A stretch of 64,000 nt of DNA. It comes from Streptomyces sp. CCM_MD2014 (GTDB lineage Bacteria; Actinomycetota; Actinomycetes; Streptomycetales; Streptomycetaceae). The stretch is taken from the NCBI RefSeq assembly GCF_000772045.1, contig NZ_CP009754.1, forward strand, positions 2,480,001-2,544,000, written 5' to 3'. Under the pieces are notes generated by a model that saw only the letters and a list, made by a program, of their open reading frames with translations, searched no databases and was not told where the DNA came from. Both the position numbers and the translations under genes were made by a program. Shown in pieces: positions 26,408 to 36,728 of this stretch; positions within the stretch are counted from its first letter, which is position 1; the number at the start of each line of letters is the position of its first letter.

Positions 26408-26808
26408 TCGGGGCCTCTTCCTCTTTCTGGGAATTCCGGTGGCTCTGTCATGGAATTCGTGCGACGGGACGACGAGATCGTCCCCAACTATGCCGGGTTC
26501 ACGATCACCCGTTGGAACCGGGTCGTGACGGGCGGGGTCATCCTCCTTACGGGGGCGGGCAGATGAAGCGGTGTGACGCTCACGAGACGCCAGGGACGCG
26601 GTGGGCGGGACTTCGGGGGAGGGCGGGGGCTGCCGGGGCGGGGCTCGTGATGATTAGGCTGGTGTCGGGCGCGACACCAGAACCCGTCAGCGGGCGTCGG
26701 CGTCTCAGGGGGAGAACCGGTGGATCGGACGACCTCGGACAACTTCGGATGACATGCAAGGGTCGCCCCAGCACGGCTTGAGGGTGCTCGACCACACCAG
26801 GAGGAACT
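26408..26808. other. Divergent intergenic region between the beta-propeller and EspI-like genes
   Basis: About 400 bp. It must contain both promoters, but no -35/-10 pair stands out on either strand. No hairpin or repeat of note was seen. AGGAGG ending 4-5 nt before the GTG at 26809 is the only strong signal. Confidence 0.5.
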
Positions 26809-29800
26809 GTGAGCAGCGATCGGGACGGGATGCGCGGGGGCTGGGCTACACCCGGCGATGACCAATCCGACGCGGAGTCCTCCGTCGAGACGACCGGCGA
26901 GTTCACCATCGACTACGCGCCGCCCGCCTGGTACACGCAGAACGCGTCCGGCGACGGTGGGCAGGCGGAGAGCGGGGGTGAGGGGTCCGAGCCGTCTTCC
27001 GGGTCCGCTTCCGGTTCGTCTGCTTCGTCCGCTGCCGCCTCCGGTTCGGCCACTCCTTCTTCCTCTTCCGGTCCGGCCGTTCCGCCGCTGCCCGGGTTGA
27101 CTCCGCCGCCGCACGCGACGCCCAACGGGGCTTCCTCCGCTCCGGCTTCCACTCCGGGGGCGCCGTTCACGCCGCCACCGCCGGCTCCTGCTCCGGGTGC
27201 CGCCTTCACGCCCCCGCCGCCGGCGCCCCCGCCGCCGGCGCCCGCGCCGGAGGCCTCGTTCACGCCGCCCCCGCCGCCGGGGCCGGGTGCGCCGTTCACG
27301 CCGCCCGCGCCGCCCGCGCCGCCGAGCGGGGTGCCGGCCGGGGTGCCCAGGCTGCCGGTGGGCAGCGGGTTCGAGCCGCAGGCTCAACCGGCGGCGCCGG
27401 CGGAGCCCGAGGCCGAGCCGGAGCCGCAGGCCCGGACGCCGGAGCCCGAGCCGGAGGCCGAGCCGGCGCCTGCCGCGGATCTCGGGTCTCCCACCGCCCT
27501 GCCGGCGTTTCCCGCCGGCGGGTTCCAGCTCCAGGCCCCCGCTCCGCCCCCGCCGCCGGCCGCGAAGCCCGAGGCGGTCGCCGAGACCTCGGCAGCCGCC
27601 GAGCCCGACGCCGGTGATCTCGGCAACGGCGACCTCGAGAGCGGCGCCACCATGCGCTTCTCCGCGGCCGCGCTCAAGCGTGAGATCGCCGAACGGGCCG
27701 CCGCCGAGGACGGCATCGAAGACGGCACCGAGAAGGAGTCGGCCGACGGTTCCGACGCGGTCGACGACACTCCGGACGAGGTGTCCGCGCGTGCCGAGGA
27801 CGTCTCCCGGTCCGAGGACGTCTCCCGGTCCGAGGACGCCGACCTTCCCGAGTCCCCCGCACTGGACGACACGGACACCGACGGCGTCTCCGGGAAGGCC
27901 TCCGACGAGGCCGCCACCGGTGCCGGGGACGGCGACGTGGACGCCCCGCGCGTCGACGGGCCGGCCCAGGACGCCGAGCCGGAGCCGGTCGCCCTGGCCG
28001 CCGTGCCCGACCCCGCCCCCGTGGCCGAGGACGTGCCCGCGGACGAGACCGGGGAGGAGCCCGAGGACGGCCTTCCGTCGGTGGACGAGCCCGAGGACGC
28101 GGTGCCTTCCGACGCCGCGCCGCCGGCCGACGGTGTGCCCCAGGACGCCGTTCCGCAGGCCGCGCCCTCGCCGTCGCCCGGAGGAATGCCGCCGCTGCCT
28201 CCGTCGTACCCGCCGGCCGCGCCCGCACCGGCCCAGCAGTGGCCCGCCCAGCCGCAGCCCGCGCCCACCGCTCCCGAGCAGCCGGCGGTTCCGGCCCAGC
28301 AGCCTCCTTTCCAGCCGCAGGCTCCGCAGCCGGCGCCCGCCGCATGGAACCAGCCGGCCGCCGCGCCGGACCGGTCGGCCGCACCGGCCGCACCTCCGGC
28401 CCCGCAGCCCGGATACGGCTTCCCGCAGCCCGGTGCGCCGGCTCCCCAGCCGCAGCCTCCGGTTCAGCCGCACTCCCCCGCCCAGCCCGGCGGGTACGGC
28501 TTCCCGCAGCCACCGCACGGGCAGGCACCGCAGCAGCCGTACCCCGGCGTGCCTCAGCAGCCACAACAGACCCCACCGGGCCAGCCGGGTCAGCCTCCCA
28601 ACGCGGCGCACGCGGCTGCTCAGGCCCCCCAGCCCATGCCGCAGCCCGGGCAGCACCCCGCACCCCCGGCACCGCAGCCGGAGTACCAGCCTCAGCCCCA
28701 CCAGCCGCAGCAGCAGGCGCCGCAGCCTCACCCCCAGGCCCAGCCCCAGCAGCCCGCCGATCCCCGGCTCGGTGCCGCCTGGCCGCAGCCCATGCAGCAC
28801 GACCAGCGCCAGCCCACCAACCCGGGGGCCGCGCCGCTCGGTTACACGGCGGCCGTGGAGCTGTCGTCCGACCGGCTGCTCAACAACAAGCGGCAGAAGG
28901 CGAAGAGCAGCCGTCCGGCGGCCGCCGGGTCGCGGTTCAAGCTGGGCGGGAAGAAGGAGGAGGCGGAGCGGCAGCGGAAGCTGGACCTGATCCGCACCCC
29001 GGTGCTTTCCTGCTACCGCATCGCCGTGATCAGCCTCAAGGGCGGCGTCGGCAAGACGACGACCACCACGGCGCTCGGCTCCACGCTCGCCACCGAGCGG
29101 CAGGACAAGATCCTCGCGATCGACGCCAACCCGGACGCCGGTACGCTCGGTCGCCGGGTGCGCCGGGAGACCGGGGCCACCATCCGTGATCTCGTCCAGG
29201 CGATCCCGTACCTCAACTCGTACATGGACATCAGGCGGTTCACCTCGCAGGCCCCGTCCGGTCTGGAGATCATCGCCAACGACGTGGACCCGGCCGTGTC
29301 CACGACGTTCAACGACGAGGACTACCGGCGCGCGATCGACGTGCTCGGGCAGCAGTACCCGATCATCCTCACCGACTCGGGCACCGGTCTGCTCTACAGC
29401 GCCATGCGCGGCGTGCTCGACCTCGCCGACCAGCTCATCATCATCTCGACGCCGTCCGTGGACGGTGCGAGCAGCGCCAGTACGACGCTGGACTGGCTCT
29501 CCGCGCACGGGTACGCCGACCTCGTCTCGCGGTCGATCACGGTCATCTCCGGGGTCCGCGAGACCGGCAAGATGATCAAGGTCGACGACATCGTCGGACA
29601 CTTCCAGACCCGGTGCCGAGGCGTGGTCGTGGTGCCGTTCGACGAGCATCTCGCCGCCGGCGCCGAGGTCGACCTCGACATGATGCGGCCGAAGGTGCGG
29701 GAGGCGTACTTCAACCTCGCGGCGATGGTCGCCGAGGACTTCGTCCGCCACCAGCAGTCGCACGGTCTGTGGACCTCCGACGGGAACCCGCCGCCGGTCG

Positions 29801-30102
29801 CCGCCCCTCCCATGCCGGGCCAGGCGGCGCCCGGCCAGCCCGTGCCCGGCCAGCCGGCGCAGGGGCAGCCGTACCCGCCGCAGCAGGCACAGCCGGGTCA
29901 GCCGGTGCCGGGTCAGCCCTACCCGCCGCAGCCCGGCGGTCCCGAAGCCGGACAGCAGCCGTACCCTCAGCCCGGTTACGGGCAGCAGCCCTACGCCCCG
30001 CCCGGCTACGGATATCCGCAGCAGGGGCAGCAGGGGCAGCAAGCACAGCCGGGGCACCCGGGGCAGCCCGGGCAGACACCCCCTCCGCCGCCCCAGCAGT
30101 AG
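26809..30102 (+). CDS. EspI-like protein: Pro/Gln-rich region fused to a ParA/MinD-type ATPase
   Basis: 1097 aa from GTG (AGGAGG just upstream). About 700 N-terminal residues are very rich in Pro, Ala, Gln and Glu and are predicted disordered. A SIMIBI-class ATPase domain follows, with the deviant Walker A KGGVGKTT at 744-751, a DAN residue stretch ([12 protein letters not shown]) and IILTDSGTG as the likely Walker B. The C-terminal 90 residues are again Pro/Gln/Gly-rich. Mycobacterial ESX-1 EspI has the same plan and modulates secretion in response to ATP; Streptomyces ESX loci carry a similar gene. It closes the secretion locus; a strong terminator follows 15 bp after the stop. Confidence 0.88.
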   Translation: MSSDRDGMRGGWATPGDDQSDAESSVETTGEFTIDYAPPAWYTQNASGDGGQAESGGEGSEPSSGSASGSSASSAAASGSATPSSSSGPAVPPLPGLTPPPHATPNGASSAPASTPGAPFTPPPPAPAPGAAFTPPPPAPPPPAPAPEASFTPPPPPGPGAPFTPPAPPAPPSGVPAGVPRLPVGSGFEPQAQPAAPAEPEAEPEPQARTPEPEPEAEPAPAADLGSPTALPAFPAGGFQLQAPAPPPPPAAKPEAVAETSAAAEPDAGDLGNGDLESGATMRFSAAALKREIAERAAAEDGIEDGTEKESADGSDAVDDTPDEVSARAEDVSRSEDVSRSEDADLPESPALDDTDTDGVSGKASDEAATGAGDGDVDAPRVDGPAQDAEPEPVALAAVPDPAPVAEDVPADETGEEPEDGLPSVDEPEDAVPSDAAPPADGVPQDAVPQAAPSPSPGGMPPLPPSYPPAAPAPAQQWPAQPQPAPTAPEQPAVPAQQPPFQPQAPQPAPAAWNQPAAAPDRSAAPAAPPAPQPGYGFPQPGAPAPQPQPPVQPHSPAQPGGYGFPQPPHGQAPQQPYPGVPQQPQQTPPGQPGQPPNAAHAAAQAPQPMPQPGQHPAPPAPQPEYQPQPHQPQQQAPQPHPQAQPQQPADPRLGAAWPQPMQHDQRQPTNPGAAPLGYTAAVELSSDRLLNNKRQKAKSSRPAAAGSRFKLGGKKEEAERQRKLDLIRTPVLSCYRIAVISLKGGVGKTTTTTALGSTLATERQDKILAIDANPDAGTLGRRVRRETGATIRDLVQAIPYLNSYMDIRRFTSQAPSGLEIIANDVDPAVSTTFNDEDYRRAIDVLGQQYPIILTDSGTGLLYSAMRGVLDLADQLIIISTPSVDGASSASTTLDWLSAHGYADLVSRSITVISGVRETGKMIKVDDIVGHFQTRCRGVVVVPFDEHLAAGAEVDLDMMRPKVREAYFNLAAMVAEDFVRHQQSHGLWTSDGNPPPVAAPPMPGQAAPGQPVPGQPAQGQPYPPQQAQPGQPVPGQPYPPQPGGPEAGQQPYPQPGYGQQPYAPPGYGYPQQGQQGQQAQPGHPGQPGQTPPPPPQQ

Positions 30103-30116
30103 CTCGACACCACCTC

Positions 30117-30153
30117 CGAAGGCCCGCGCCGTCCCCGACGGCGCGGGCCTTCG
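30117..30153. terminator. Strong intrinsic terminator after the EspI-like gene
   Basis: Perfect 17-bp stem (30117-30133 with 30137-30153, CGAAGGCCCGCGCCGTC and its complement) and a 3-nt CCC loop. It separates the secretion locus from the ABC-transporter operon. Confidence 0.9.
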
Positions 30154-30285
30154 AGCGTGTGCGAACGGCAACGTCCGCCCCAGCCGTCACGCTCTCACCA
30201 GGGAGGCGCCAGTGGTCTGCACCAATGAGGGTCACACCTTGGTCAAGTAGCCGTTTCCGCAGGCCACATGGGGTTTGACATACCG

Positions 30286-30315
30286 TTGACGCGCGCAGAC
30301 TGCCGCTGGTAGACA
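30286..30315 (+). promoter_or_regulatory. Candidate promoter of the ABC-importer operon
   Basis: TTGACG (30286-30291) and TAGACA (30310-30315) with an 18-bp spacer, about 90 bp before the ATG at 30407. A second TTGACA at 30275 lacks a partner at suitable distance. Match by eye only. Confidence 0.45.
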
Positions 30316-30406
30316 CACACTTCATTCCGCGTTCACCACCGTTCAAGCCCGCCCCACGCGAGGACGCCCGGCGTCTGCGCGTGCGATGACGCGAGGTCAG
30401 GTAGTC

Positions 30407-32272
30407 ATGGACAGACAGGATCAGCACGGCAGCCGACGGACCGGCCACCGGCCGTGGAGAACCCGCCTCCTCGCGGCAGCAGGCGCCGGGGCGCTGCTTC
30501 TCGCGTCGGGGACGCTCGCCCCCGCTGCCTCGGCGAAGGAAGGCGACGGGGGCGGCGGAGGCGACAAGGTGCTCACCGTCGCCGTGGCGCAGAGCGTGGA
30601 CTCGCTCAGCCCCTTCCTGGCGGTACGGCTGCTCAGCACGAGCATCCACCGGCTGACGTACGAGTACCTGACCAACTACGACCCCGAGGACAACCACGTC
30701 ATACCGGGGCTCGCCACCGAGTGGAAGTCCTCGCCGGACAAGCTGACCTGGACGTACACGATCCGCTCCGACTCCAAGTGGTCGGACGGGGAGCAGGCCA
30801 CCGCCGAGGACGCGGCGTGGACGTTCAACAAGATGATGACCGACCCGGGCGCCGCCACCGCCAACGGCAGCTTCGTCGGCAACTTCGCGAAGGTCACCGC
30901 GCCCAGCCCGACCCAGCTGGTGATCCGGCTGAAGAAGCCGCAGGCCACGATGACGGCGCTGGACGTGCCGATCGTGCCCAAGCACGTGTGGGAGAAGGTC
31001 GACGACTTCTCGAAGTTCAACAACGACGAGAAGTTCCCGATCGTCGGCAACGGGCCGTTCGTGCTCACCGACTACAAGCCGGACAGCTATGTGCGGCTGA
31101 AGGCCAACGAGGACTTCTGGCGCGGCGCACCGAAGTTCGACGAGCTGGTCTTCCGCTACTACAAGGACCAGGACGCCGCCGTCGCCGCCCTGCGCAAGGG
31201 CGAGGTGTCGTTCGTCGCCGGGTCCCCGTCGCTGACCCCGGCCCAGGCCGACTCGCTCAAGGACGAGGAGAACATCCACGTCAACGACGCCCCCGGCCGC
31301 CGCTTCTACGCCCTCGCCACCAACCCGGGCGCGCGGGCGAAGGACGGCACGAAGTTCGGTGACGGCGATCCGTCGCTGCTGGACCAGCGGGTGCGCAACG
31401 CGCTGTTCATGGCGGTGGACCGCAAGGCGATCGTCGACAAGGTCTTCCAGGGCCACGCGGTCGAGGGGGCGGGATACATTCCGCCGCGCTTCTCCTCGTA
31501 CTTCTTCGAGCCGTCGGCCGGCCAGAAGCTCGCCTACGACTCGGAGGCGGCCGCCAAGCTGCTCGACGAGGCGGGCTACCGGACGAACGCCGACGGCAAG
31601 CGCCTCGGCAAGGACGGCAAGCCGCTGAACTACCGTGTCCTGTGCCACGCCACCGACCCGAACGACAAGGCGGTCGGCAAGTACCTCCAGGAGTGGTGGG
31701 GCGAGCTGGGCATCTCCATCACCCTCGACTGCCTGGACAACGTGACCGACCCGTGGCTGGCCGGCAAGTACGACCTCGCCTTCGACGGCTGGTCCGTCAA
31801 CCCGGACCCGGACTTCGTGCTCTCCATCCACACCTGCGACGCGCTCCCGGCGACGCCGAAGGACACCGGGGCCACGGACAACTTCATCTGCGACAAGACG
31901 TATGACGAGCTGTACGCGAAGCAGTCGGCCGAGTACGACGCCGGCAAGCGCGCGGAGATCGTCAAGCAGATGCAGTCCCGGCTGTACGACACCGGGTACA
32001 TGAACGTCATGGCGTACCCGAACGCCGTCGAGGCCTACCGCACGGACCAGATCGAGTCGATCACGACGATGCCCTCCGCCGCGGGCAACATCTACGGGCA
32101 GGACGGCTACTGGAGCTGGTGGTCGGCGGTTCCCGCGGACTCCGGGGACTCCGGGGGCAGTTCGTCGTCGACCGGGACCGTGATCGGGATCGCGGCCGGA
32201 GTCGTCGTCCTCGTCGGTCTCGGCGTGCTCTTCGCCGTCCGCCGCCGTGCGTCGGCCGACGACCGTGAGTAG
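30407..32272 (+). CDS. Peptide/nickel-type ABC transporter substrate-binding protein, membrane-anchored at its C-terminus
   Basis: 621 aa from the ATG at 30407 (AGGTAG just upstream; an ATG at 30386 is in frame). A Sec signal peptide (basic RRTGHRPWRTR, hydrophobic core, APAASA cleavage) has no lipobox Cys. The mature protein is a family 5 binding protein (VDSLSPFLA, LATEWKSSPDKLTWTYTIR, DGEQATAEDAAWTFN, GNGPFVLTDYKPDSYVRL). The last 45 residues add a Ser/Gly linker and a membrane helix (TGTVIGIAAGVVVLVGLGVLFAV is one uninterrupted segment, shown here as its limits TGTVIG to LFAV) with a basic end. Anchoring by a C-terminal helix replaces the usual lipid anchor. First gene of a five-gene importer operon. 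Confidence 0.9.
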   Translation: MDRQDQHGSRRTGHRPWRTRLLAAAGAGALLLASGTLAPAASAKEGDGGGGGDKVLTVAVAQSVDSLSPFLAVRLLSTSIHRLTYEYLTNYDPEDNHVIPGLATEWKSSPDKLTWTYTIRSDSKWSDGEQATAEDAAWTFNKMMTDPGAATANGSFVGNFAKVTAPSPTQLVIRLKKPQATMTALDVPIVPKHVWEKVDDFSKFNNDEKFPIVGNGPFVLTDYKPDSYVRLKANEDFWRGAPKFDELVFRYYKDQDAAVAALRKGEVSFVAGSPSLTPAQADSLKDEENIHVNDAPGRRFYALATNPGARAKDGTKFGDGDPSLLDQRVRNALFMAVDRKAIVDKVFQGHAVEGAGYIPPRFSSYFFEPSAGQKLAYDSEAAAKLLDEAGYRTNADGKRLGKDGKPLNYRVLCHATDPNDKAVGKYLQEWWGELGISITLDCLDNVTDPWLAGKYDLAFDGWSVNPDPDFVLSIHTCDALPATPKDTGATDNFICDKTYDELYAKQSAEYDAGKRAEIVKQMQSRLYDTGYMNVMAYPNAVEAYRTDQIESITTMPSAAGNIYGQDGYWSWWSAVPADSGDSGGSSSSTGTVIGIAAGVVVLVGLGVLFAVRRRASADDRE

Positions 32273-33323
32273 CGTCACCGGCCCGGTCGTCGAGAAGCGC
32301 GAGGAGGACGGGAGGCGCGCGCCCGCGGCATCGCGGGGCCGCTCCCGCAGCGGGTATCCGCGGTATGTGGCGGGCAAGGTGGCGGGCGCGGCCGTCTCCC
32401 TGTTCGCCGTCCTCGTCACGAGCTTCTTCCTCTTCCGGCTGATTCCCGGCGACCCGGTGAAGTTCATGACCGGCGGCCGCCCGGTCTCGGCCGAGCAGCT
32501 CGCCGTGTACCGGGAGGAGTTCGGGCTCGACCTGCCGCTGTGGCAGCAGTTCACGGACTACTGCGCCAAGGCGCTGACCGGGGACCTGGGCACGTCGTAC
32601 CAGTTCCACGCGCCCGTCGTCGACAAGATCACCGAGGCGCTGCCGAACACGCTGCTGCTGACCGGAACGGCCTTCGTGCTGTACACCGCGCTGGGTGCCT
32701 TCCTCGGCACCCGGTCGGCCTGGCGGCACGGCGGGCTCGGTGACCGGCTCAACACCGGTCTGGCGCTGACGCTGTACTCCATCCCGTCCTTCTGGCTGGG
32801 GCTGCTGCTCATCATCGTGCTGTCGGTGGGCGTGGACCCGGTTCCGGGTCTCTTCCCGACCGGCGGGATGGAGTCGGGCCGGGAGGAGGGGCTCGCTCAC
32901 GTGCTGGACGTGGCGCACCATCTGGTCCTGCCGGTGGTGACGCTGGTCGCCGTGGAGTACGGGCAGACGCTGCTGGTCACCCGGTCGGCGCTGCTGGACG
33001 AGATGGGCAGCGACTATCTGACGACGGCGCGGGCCAAGGGGCTCAGGGACGACCTGGTACGGCGCCGGCACGCGGTGCCCAACGCGCTGCTGCCGACGGT
33101 GACGCTGGTCTTCGTCAATCTCGGGCGGACCGTGGCGGGGGTCATCCTCGTCGAGACGGTCTTCTCGTGGCCGGGGCTCGGCGGGCTGTTCTACCAGGCG
33201 TTGAGCGTGCCCGATCTTCCGCTGGTGCAGGGGTTGTTCTTCGTCTTCGCCGCCGCGGTGATCCTGATGAACACGCTGGCCGACCTGTTGTATCCGATGC
33301 TCGATCCGAGGGTGGGCCGATGA
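32265..33323 (+). CDS. ABC transporter permease, DppB/OppB type
   Basis: 352 aa from the GTG at 32265, whose GTGAGTAG overlaps the stop of the binding-protein gene; a GTG at 32247 is also possible. An N-terminal cytoplasmic extension is followed by about six membrane helices. The binding-protein-dependent transport signature includes the EAA-like loop (EMGSDYLTTARAKGL) that docks to the ATPases, and LIPGDPV near the first helix is typical of DppB-type permeases. Pairs with the next permease to form the membrane channel. Confidence 0.9.
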   Translation: MSSVTGPVVEKREEDGRRAPAASRGRSRSGYPRYVAGKVAGAAVSLFAVLVTSFFLFRLIPGDPVKFMTGGRPVSAEQLAVYREEFGLDLPLWQQFTDYCAKALTGDLGTSYQFHAPVVDKITEALPNTLLLTGTAFVLYTALGAFLGTRSAWRHGGLGDRLNTGLALTLYSIPSFWLGLLLIIVLSVGVDPVPGLFPTGGMESGREEGLAHVLDVAHHLVLPVVTLVAVEYGQTLLVTRSALLDEMGSDYLTTARAKGLRDDLVRRRHAVPNALLPTVTLVFVNLGRTVAGVILVETVFSWPGLGGLFYQALSVPDLPLVQGLFFVFAAAVILMNTLADLLYPMLDPRVGR

Positions 33324-34252
33324 CCGCCGAGACCACCGAGCCTTCTGTGAAGCCGGGTGCGCCCGGGCCGCGTGCCCTCGCGCGGCGGCGGCGCCGTGCC
33401 TCCGTATCACGCTTCTGGAGGGAGTACCGCAAGCACCGCGCGGGGGTGTTCGGGCTGGCCGCGCTGGTGCTGTTCGTGCTCGTGGCACTGACCGCGCCGC
33501 TGACCGTCGGGTCGGACGTGGACAGCGTGACCGACGCGCCCGGGCAGCCGCTCCAGAGCCCGAGCGGCCGGTTCCCGCTGGGCACCGACCAGTTCGGGCG
33601 GGACCTGCTGGGTCTGCTGGTCTGGGGCTCGCGGGTCTCCCTGCTCGTCGGGCTGCTCGCGGCGGCGCTGTCCGTGCTGATCGGCGCGCTCATCGGCATC
33701 ACGGCCGGGCACTTCCGCGGCTGGTACGCCACGGTGATGATGCGGATCACGGACTGGTTCCTGGTGATGCCGACCCTGGTGCTGGCGATCGTGCTGGCGA
33801 CGGTGCTGTCCCGGTCGCTCGGCACGATCGTGCTCGCGATCGGCGTGACGACGTGGCCCACCACGGCGCGGCTGGTGCGGGCGCAGACGCTGGCGGTGGA
33901 GTCGCGGCCCTACATCGAGCGGGCGAAGGCGCTCGGGGGCGGGCACTGGCACATCATGTCGCGGCACGTGCTGCCCAACGTCATGCCGCTGATCCTCGCG
34001 CAGACCACCCTGATCATCTCCTCCGCCATCCTGGCCGAGGCCACCCTGGCCTTCCTCGGGCTCGGGGATCCGACGGTGGTGTCCTGGGGCGGGCTGCTGC
34101 AGGACGCGCGGGAGGCGGGCTCGGTGAGTTCCGGCGACTGGTGGTACCTGGTGCCGCCGGGCGTCGGGATCGCGGTCGTGGCGCTGGCGTTCACGCTGTG
34201 CGGGCGTGCGGTGGAGGCCGTTCTCAATCCCAGGCTGGGGGTGTCCCGTTGA
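33320..34252 (+). CDS. ABC transporter permease, DppC/OppC type
   Basis: 310 aa; ATG 33320 overlaps the upstream TGA (ATGA). The Arg-rich N-terminus and first helix are followed by the DppC hallmark region LGTDQFGRDLLGLLVWGSRVSL, here cited by its ends LGTDQFGRD and WGSRVSL. The EAA loop (YIERAKALGGGHW) and further membrane helices follow. An open frame extends farther upstream but is overlapped by the dppB-like gene. Forms the heterodimeric channel with the preceding permease. Confidence 0.9.
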   Translation: MTAETTEPSVKPGAPGPRALARRRRRASVSRFWREYRKHRAGVFGLAALVLFVLVALTAPLTVGSDVDSVTDAPGQPLQSPSGRFPLGTDQFGRDLLGLLVWGSRVSLLVGLLAAALSVLIGALIGITAGHFRGWYATVMMRITDWFLVMPTLVLAIVLATVLSRSLGTIVLAIGVTTWPTTARLVRAQTLAVESRPYIERAKALGGGHWHIMSRHVLPNVMPLILAQTTLIISSAILAEATLAFLGLGDPTVVSWGGLLQDAREAGSVSSGDWWYLVPPGVGIAVVALAFTLCGRAVEAVLNPRLGVSR

Positions 34253-35619
34253 GTCTGCTCGAGGTCCGGGACCTGAAGGTGACGTATCCCGGGGGTGCGG
34301 CCGCCGTGCGCGGGGTCGACCTGGCCGTGGCGGCGGGCGAGAAGCTCGGCATCGCGGGTGAGTCCGGCTGCGGCAAGTCCACGCTGGCACTGGCGTTGCT
34401 GCGGCTGCTGCCGCCGGGTGCGCGGGTCGGCGGGGAGATCCTGCTGGACGGCGAGGACGTGCTCGCGATGAAGTGGGGCCGGCTGCGGGCGGTCCGGTGG
34501 GCGGGGGCGTCGATCGTCTTCCAGGGCGCCATGCACTCACTGAACGCCGTCCACCGTGTCGGCGACCAGATCGCCGAGCCGATCGTGCTGCACCGCAGGG
34601 CCACCGCGGCCGGTGCGCGCCGGAGGGCCGGGGAGCTGCTGGAGCAGGTCGGTCTGCCGGCGGCACGGGCGAGTGCCTACCCGCACGAGCTGTCCGGTGG
34701 TCAGCGGCAACGGGTGATGATCGCGATGGCGCTGGCCTGCGACCCGCGTCTGATCGTCGCCGACGAGCCGACCACGGCGCTCGACGTGATGATCCAGGCG
34801 CAGATCCTGCGGCTGATCGAGGGCCTGGTGGGCGCGCAGGACGTCGGCCTGATCATGATCAGCCACGATCTCGCGGTGCTGGCCGACACCTGCGACCGGC
34901 TCGCGGTGATGTACGCGGGCCGGGTGGTCGAGGAGGGCCCGGCCCGGCAGGTCTACGACGACGCCCGGCACCCCTACGGTCGCGCCCTGTCCGGGGCGTT
35001 CCCCAGGATCGGGGACCCGGCCTCGCGGTTCGCGCCGCGCGGCCTGCCGGGCGACCCTCCCGACCCGGCGGCGGTGCCGTCCGGGTGCGCCTTCCATCCG
35101 CGCTGCCCGGTCGCGCTGGACCTCTGTGCCACCGAGGACCAGCTGTTGCGGCCGGCGGGCCCGGGACGCCGGGCGGCGTGCGTGCACGTGGGTGCGGACG
35201 GCACGGGGACGCCGGGCGGCAACGGGGCGGCTGCCGAATCCGAGGCGCCCGACGAGGGCGCCCAGAGCGCCGACGGCCCGGATGCGCACGGCGAGGCCGC
35301 CGCTGCGACCGGGTCGGGCGCCCGGAGCGCCGACGGCGGGGGCGTGGAGCCCGGAGTCGCCGCCGCGCGCACCGGGACGGCTGCCGGAACCGGCGCCAAG
35401 GGTGCGGACGGTGGGGAACCTGCCGGGAACGGCGCCGCCGTCGACGGCGGGCCGCCGGGCGAAGGCGCCGAGTCCGCCGGGAACGGCGCTGCCGGAATGG
35501 CCGGGGGCGCCGGCGCGAGCGGGGCGGGGGCCGGGCGCGGAGCCGCCGACGACCGGGCGGGCGGGACCGGCGGGGCCACGCCGGCACGGGACCACGGAGT
35601 GAGGAGCAGTGCCCCATGA
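34249..35619 (+). CDS. ABC transporter ATPase, DppD/OppD type, with unusual Ala/Gly-rich tail
   Basis: 456 aa from a TTG at 34249 that overlaps the upstream TGA; no ATG or GTG fits better. The nucleotide-binding domain has Walker A (GESGCGKST), the ABC signature (LSGGQRQR), Walker B ([12 protein letters not shown]) and the H-loop (SHDLAVLAD). The oligopeptide-type C-terminal Cys motif ([14 protein letters not shown]) may bind a metal cluster. About 130 further residues rich in Gly, Ala, Asp and Glu follow (many GNGAA and GADGG words), absent from usual DppD proteins of about 330 aa. The next start overlaps the stop by 4 bp. Confidence 0.9.
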   Translation: MSLLEVRDLKVTYPGGAAAVRGVDLAVAAGEKLGIAGESGCGKSTLALALLRLLPPGARVGGEILLDGEDVLAMKWGRLRAVRWAGASIVFQGAMHSLNAVHRVGDQIAEPIVLHRRATAAGARRRAGELLEQVGLPAARASAYPHELSGGQRQRVMIAMALACDPRLIVADEPTTALDVMIQAQILRLIEGLVGAQDVGLIMISHDLAVLADTCDRLAVMYAGRVVEEGPARQVYDDARHPYGRALSGAFPRIGDPASRFAPRGLPGDPPDPAAVPSGCAFHPRCPVALDLCATEDQLLRPAGPGRRAACVHVGADGTGTPGGNGAAAESEAPDEGAQSADGPDAHGEAAAATGSGARSADGGGVEPGVAAARTGTAAGTGAKGADGGEPAGNGAAVDGGPPGEGAESAGNGAAGMAGGAGASGAGAGRGAADDRAGGTGGATPARDHGVRSSAP

Positions 35620-36647
35620 GCGGCAGCGAAGCCGGCAGCACAACCGGTACCGAGGGCCCGCTGTTGAGCGTCCGGGGCCTGCACGTCGCGTTTCCCGGAC
35701 GGCGCGGGGCGGCCGCCGCGCGGGCCGTGGACGGGGTCGACCTCGACATCCGGCGCGGTGAGATCGTCGCGCTGGTCGGCGAGTCGGGCTGCGGCAAGAC
35801 GACCCTCGCCCGTGCGCTGCTCGGCCTGGTCAGGCCGACCGGGGGGCGCGTGACCTTCGACGGCGCGTCCCTCGCGTACTCCGCCCGCGCGCTGAAGGCG
35901 TACCGCAGGCGGGCGCAACTGGTCCTGCAGGATCCGAGCGGCTCGCTGAACCCGCGCCACACGGTGTACGACATCGTCGCCGAGGGCCTGCGCATCCACG
36001 GGCACGCAGGGGACGAGCGGACGGCGGTCGCCGAGGCGCTGGCGCGGGCCGGGCTGCGGCCGCCGGAGCGGTTCTTCCTGCGCTACCCGCACGAGCTGTC
36101 CGGCGGGCAGCGTCAGCGGGTCGTCATCGCGGGCGCGCTGGTCTTGCAGCCGGAACTCCTCGTCGCCGACGAGCCGGTGGCCTCCCTCGACGCGTCGGTG
36201 CGCGGCGAGATCCTGGCCCTGCTGCTGCGGCTGCGCACCGAGCTGGGCCTGTCCGCGCTGGTGGTGACCCACGACCTGGGGCTGGCCTGGAACATCGCCG
36301 ACCGGGTCGCGGTGATGTACCTCGGCCGGATCGTCGAGACGGGCCCGGTGGAGCAGGTGCTGACGGCGCCCCGGCACCCGTACACCCGGGCCCTGCTGTC
36401 CGTGCTCCCGGAGGCGCCCGGCACCCCCGTGGTGCTCACCGGTGAGCCGCCGGACCCGTCGTACGTCCCCGGCGGCTGCCGCTTCCATGTGCGCTGCCCG
36501 GTCCTGGCGGGCGGCGAGGCCGAACGCGCCGGGGTCGCGGACGCGTGCCGGACCACGGAGCTGGAGATCCTGCGCGGCGGCGGCGAGTCGCAGGTCGCCT
36601 GCCACTGGGCCCGGGCGGATCGGCCCGCGGCCCGGCAGCCGGGCTGA
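35616..36647 (+). CDS. ABC transporter ATPase, DppF/OppF type
   Basis: 343 aa, ATG overlapping the previous stop (ATGA). It has Walker A (GESGCGKTT), Q-loop ([15 protein letters not shown]), signature (LSGGQRQR), Walker B ([12 protein letters not shown]), H-loop (THDLGLAWN) and the C-terminal oligopeptide-type motif ([13 protein letters not shown]). With the DppD-like protein it should form the ATPase heterodimer that drives import. Last gene of the operon; the convergent ribF gene ends 81 bp downstream. Confidence 0.92.
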   Translation: MSGSEAGSTTGTEGPLLSVRGLHVAFPGRRGAAAARAVDGVDLDIRRGEIVALVGESGCGKTTLARALLGLVRPTGGRVTFDGASLAYSARALKAYRRRAQLVLQDPSGSLNPRHTVYDIVAEGLRIHGHAGDERTAVAEALARAGLRPPERFFLRYPHELSGGQRQRVVIAGALVLQPELLVADEPVASLDASVRGEILALLLRLRTELGLSALVVTHDLGLAWNIADRVAVMYLGRIVETGPVEQVLTAPRHPYTRALLSVLPEAPGTPVVLTGEPPDPSYVPGGCRFHVRCPVLAGGEAERAGVADACRTTELEILRGGGESQVACHWARADRPAARQPG

Positions 36648-36679
36648 CGGGACGTCGGCCGGGCGGGGCAGCCGGCGGT

Positions 36680-36698
36680 GACGGCGAGGAACGCCGTC
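36680..36698. terminator. Weak hairpin between convergent dppF-like and ribF genes
   Basis: A 7-bp GC-rich stem (GACGGCG / CGCCGTC) with a 5-nt loop in the 81-bp gap between two converging genes. Short for a terminator; no better structure was seen in the gap. Confidence 0.3.
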
Positions 36699-36728
36699 GT
36701 CGCCCGGCGGCGGGAAGAGCGCCTGGGC

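Noticed and set aside
26488..30171. Minus-strand open frame of about 1227 codons opposite the EspI-like gene
   Set aside because: Arg/Gly/Leu-biased mirror of Pro/Gln-rich codons; the plus strand has the Walker A KGGVGKTT and AGGAGG.
30154..30406. Riboswitch upstream of the ABC-importer operon
   Set aside because: No conserved aptamer-like helices were recognised; only a plausible promoter.
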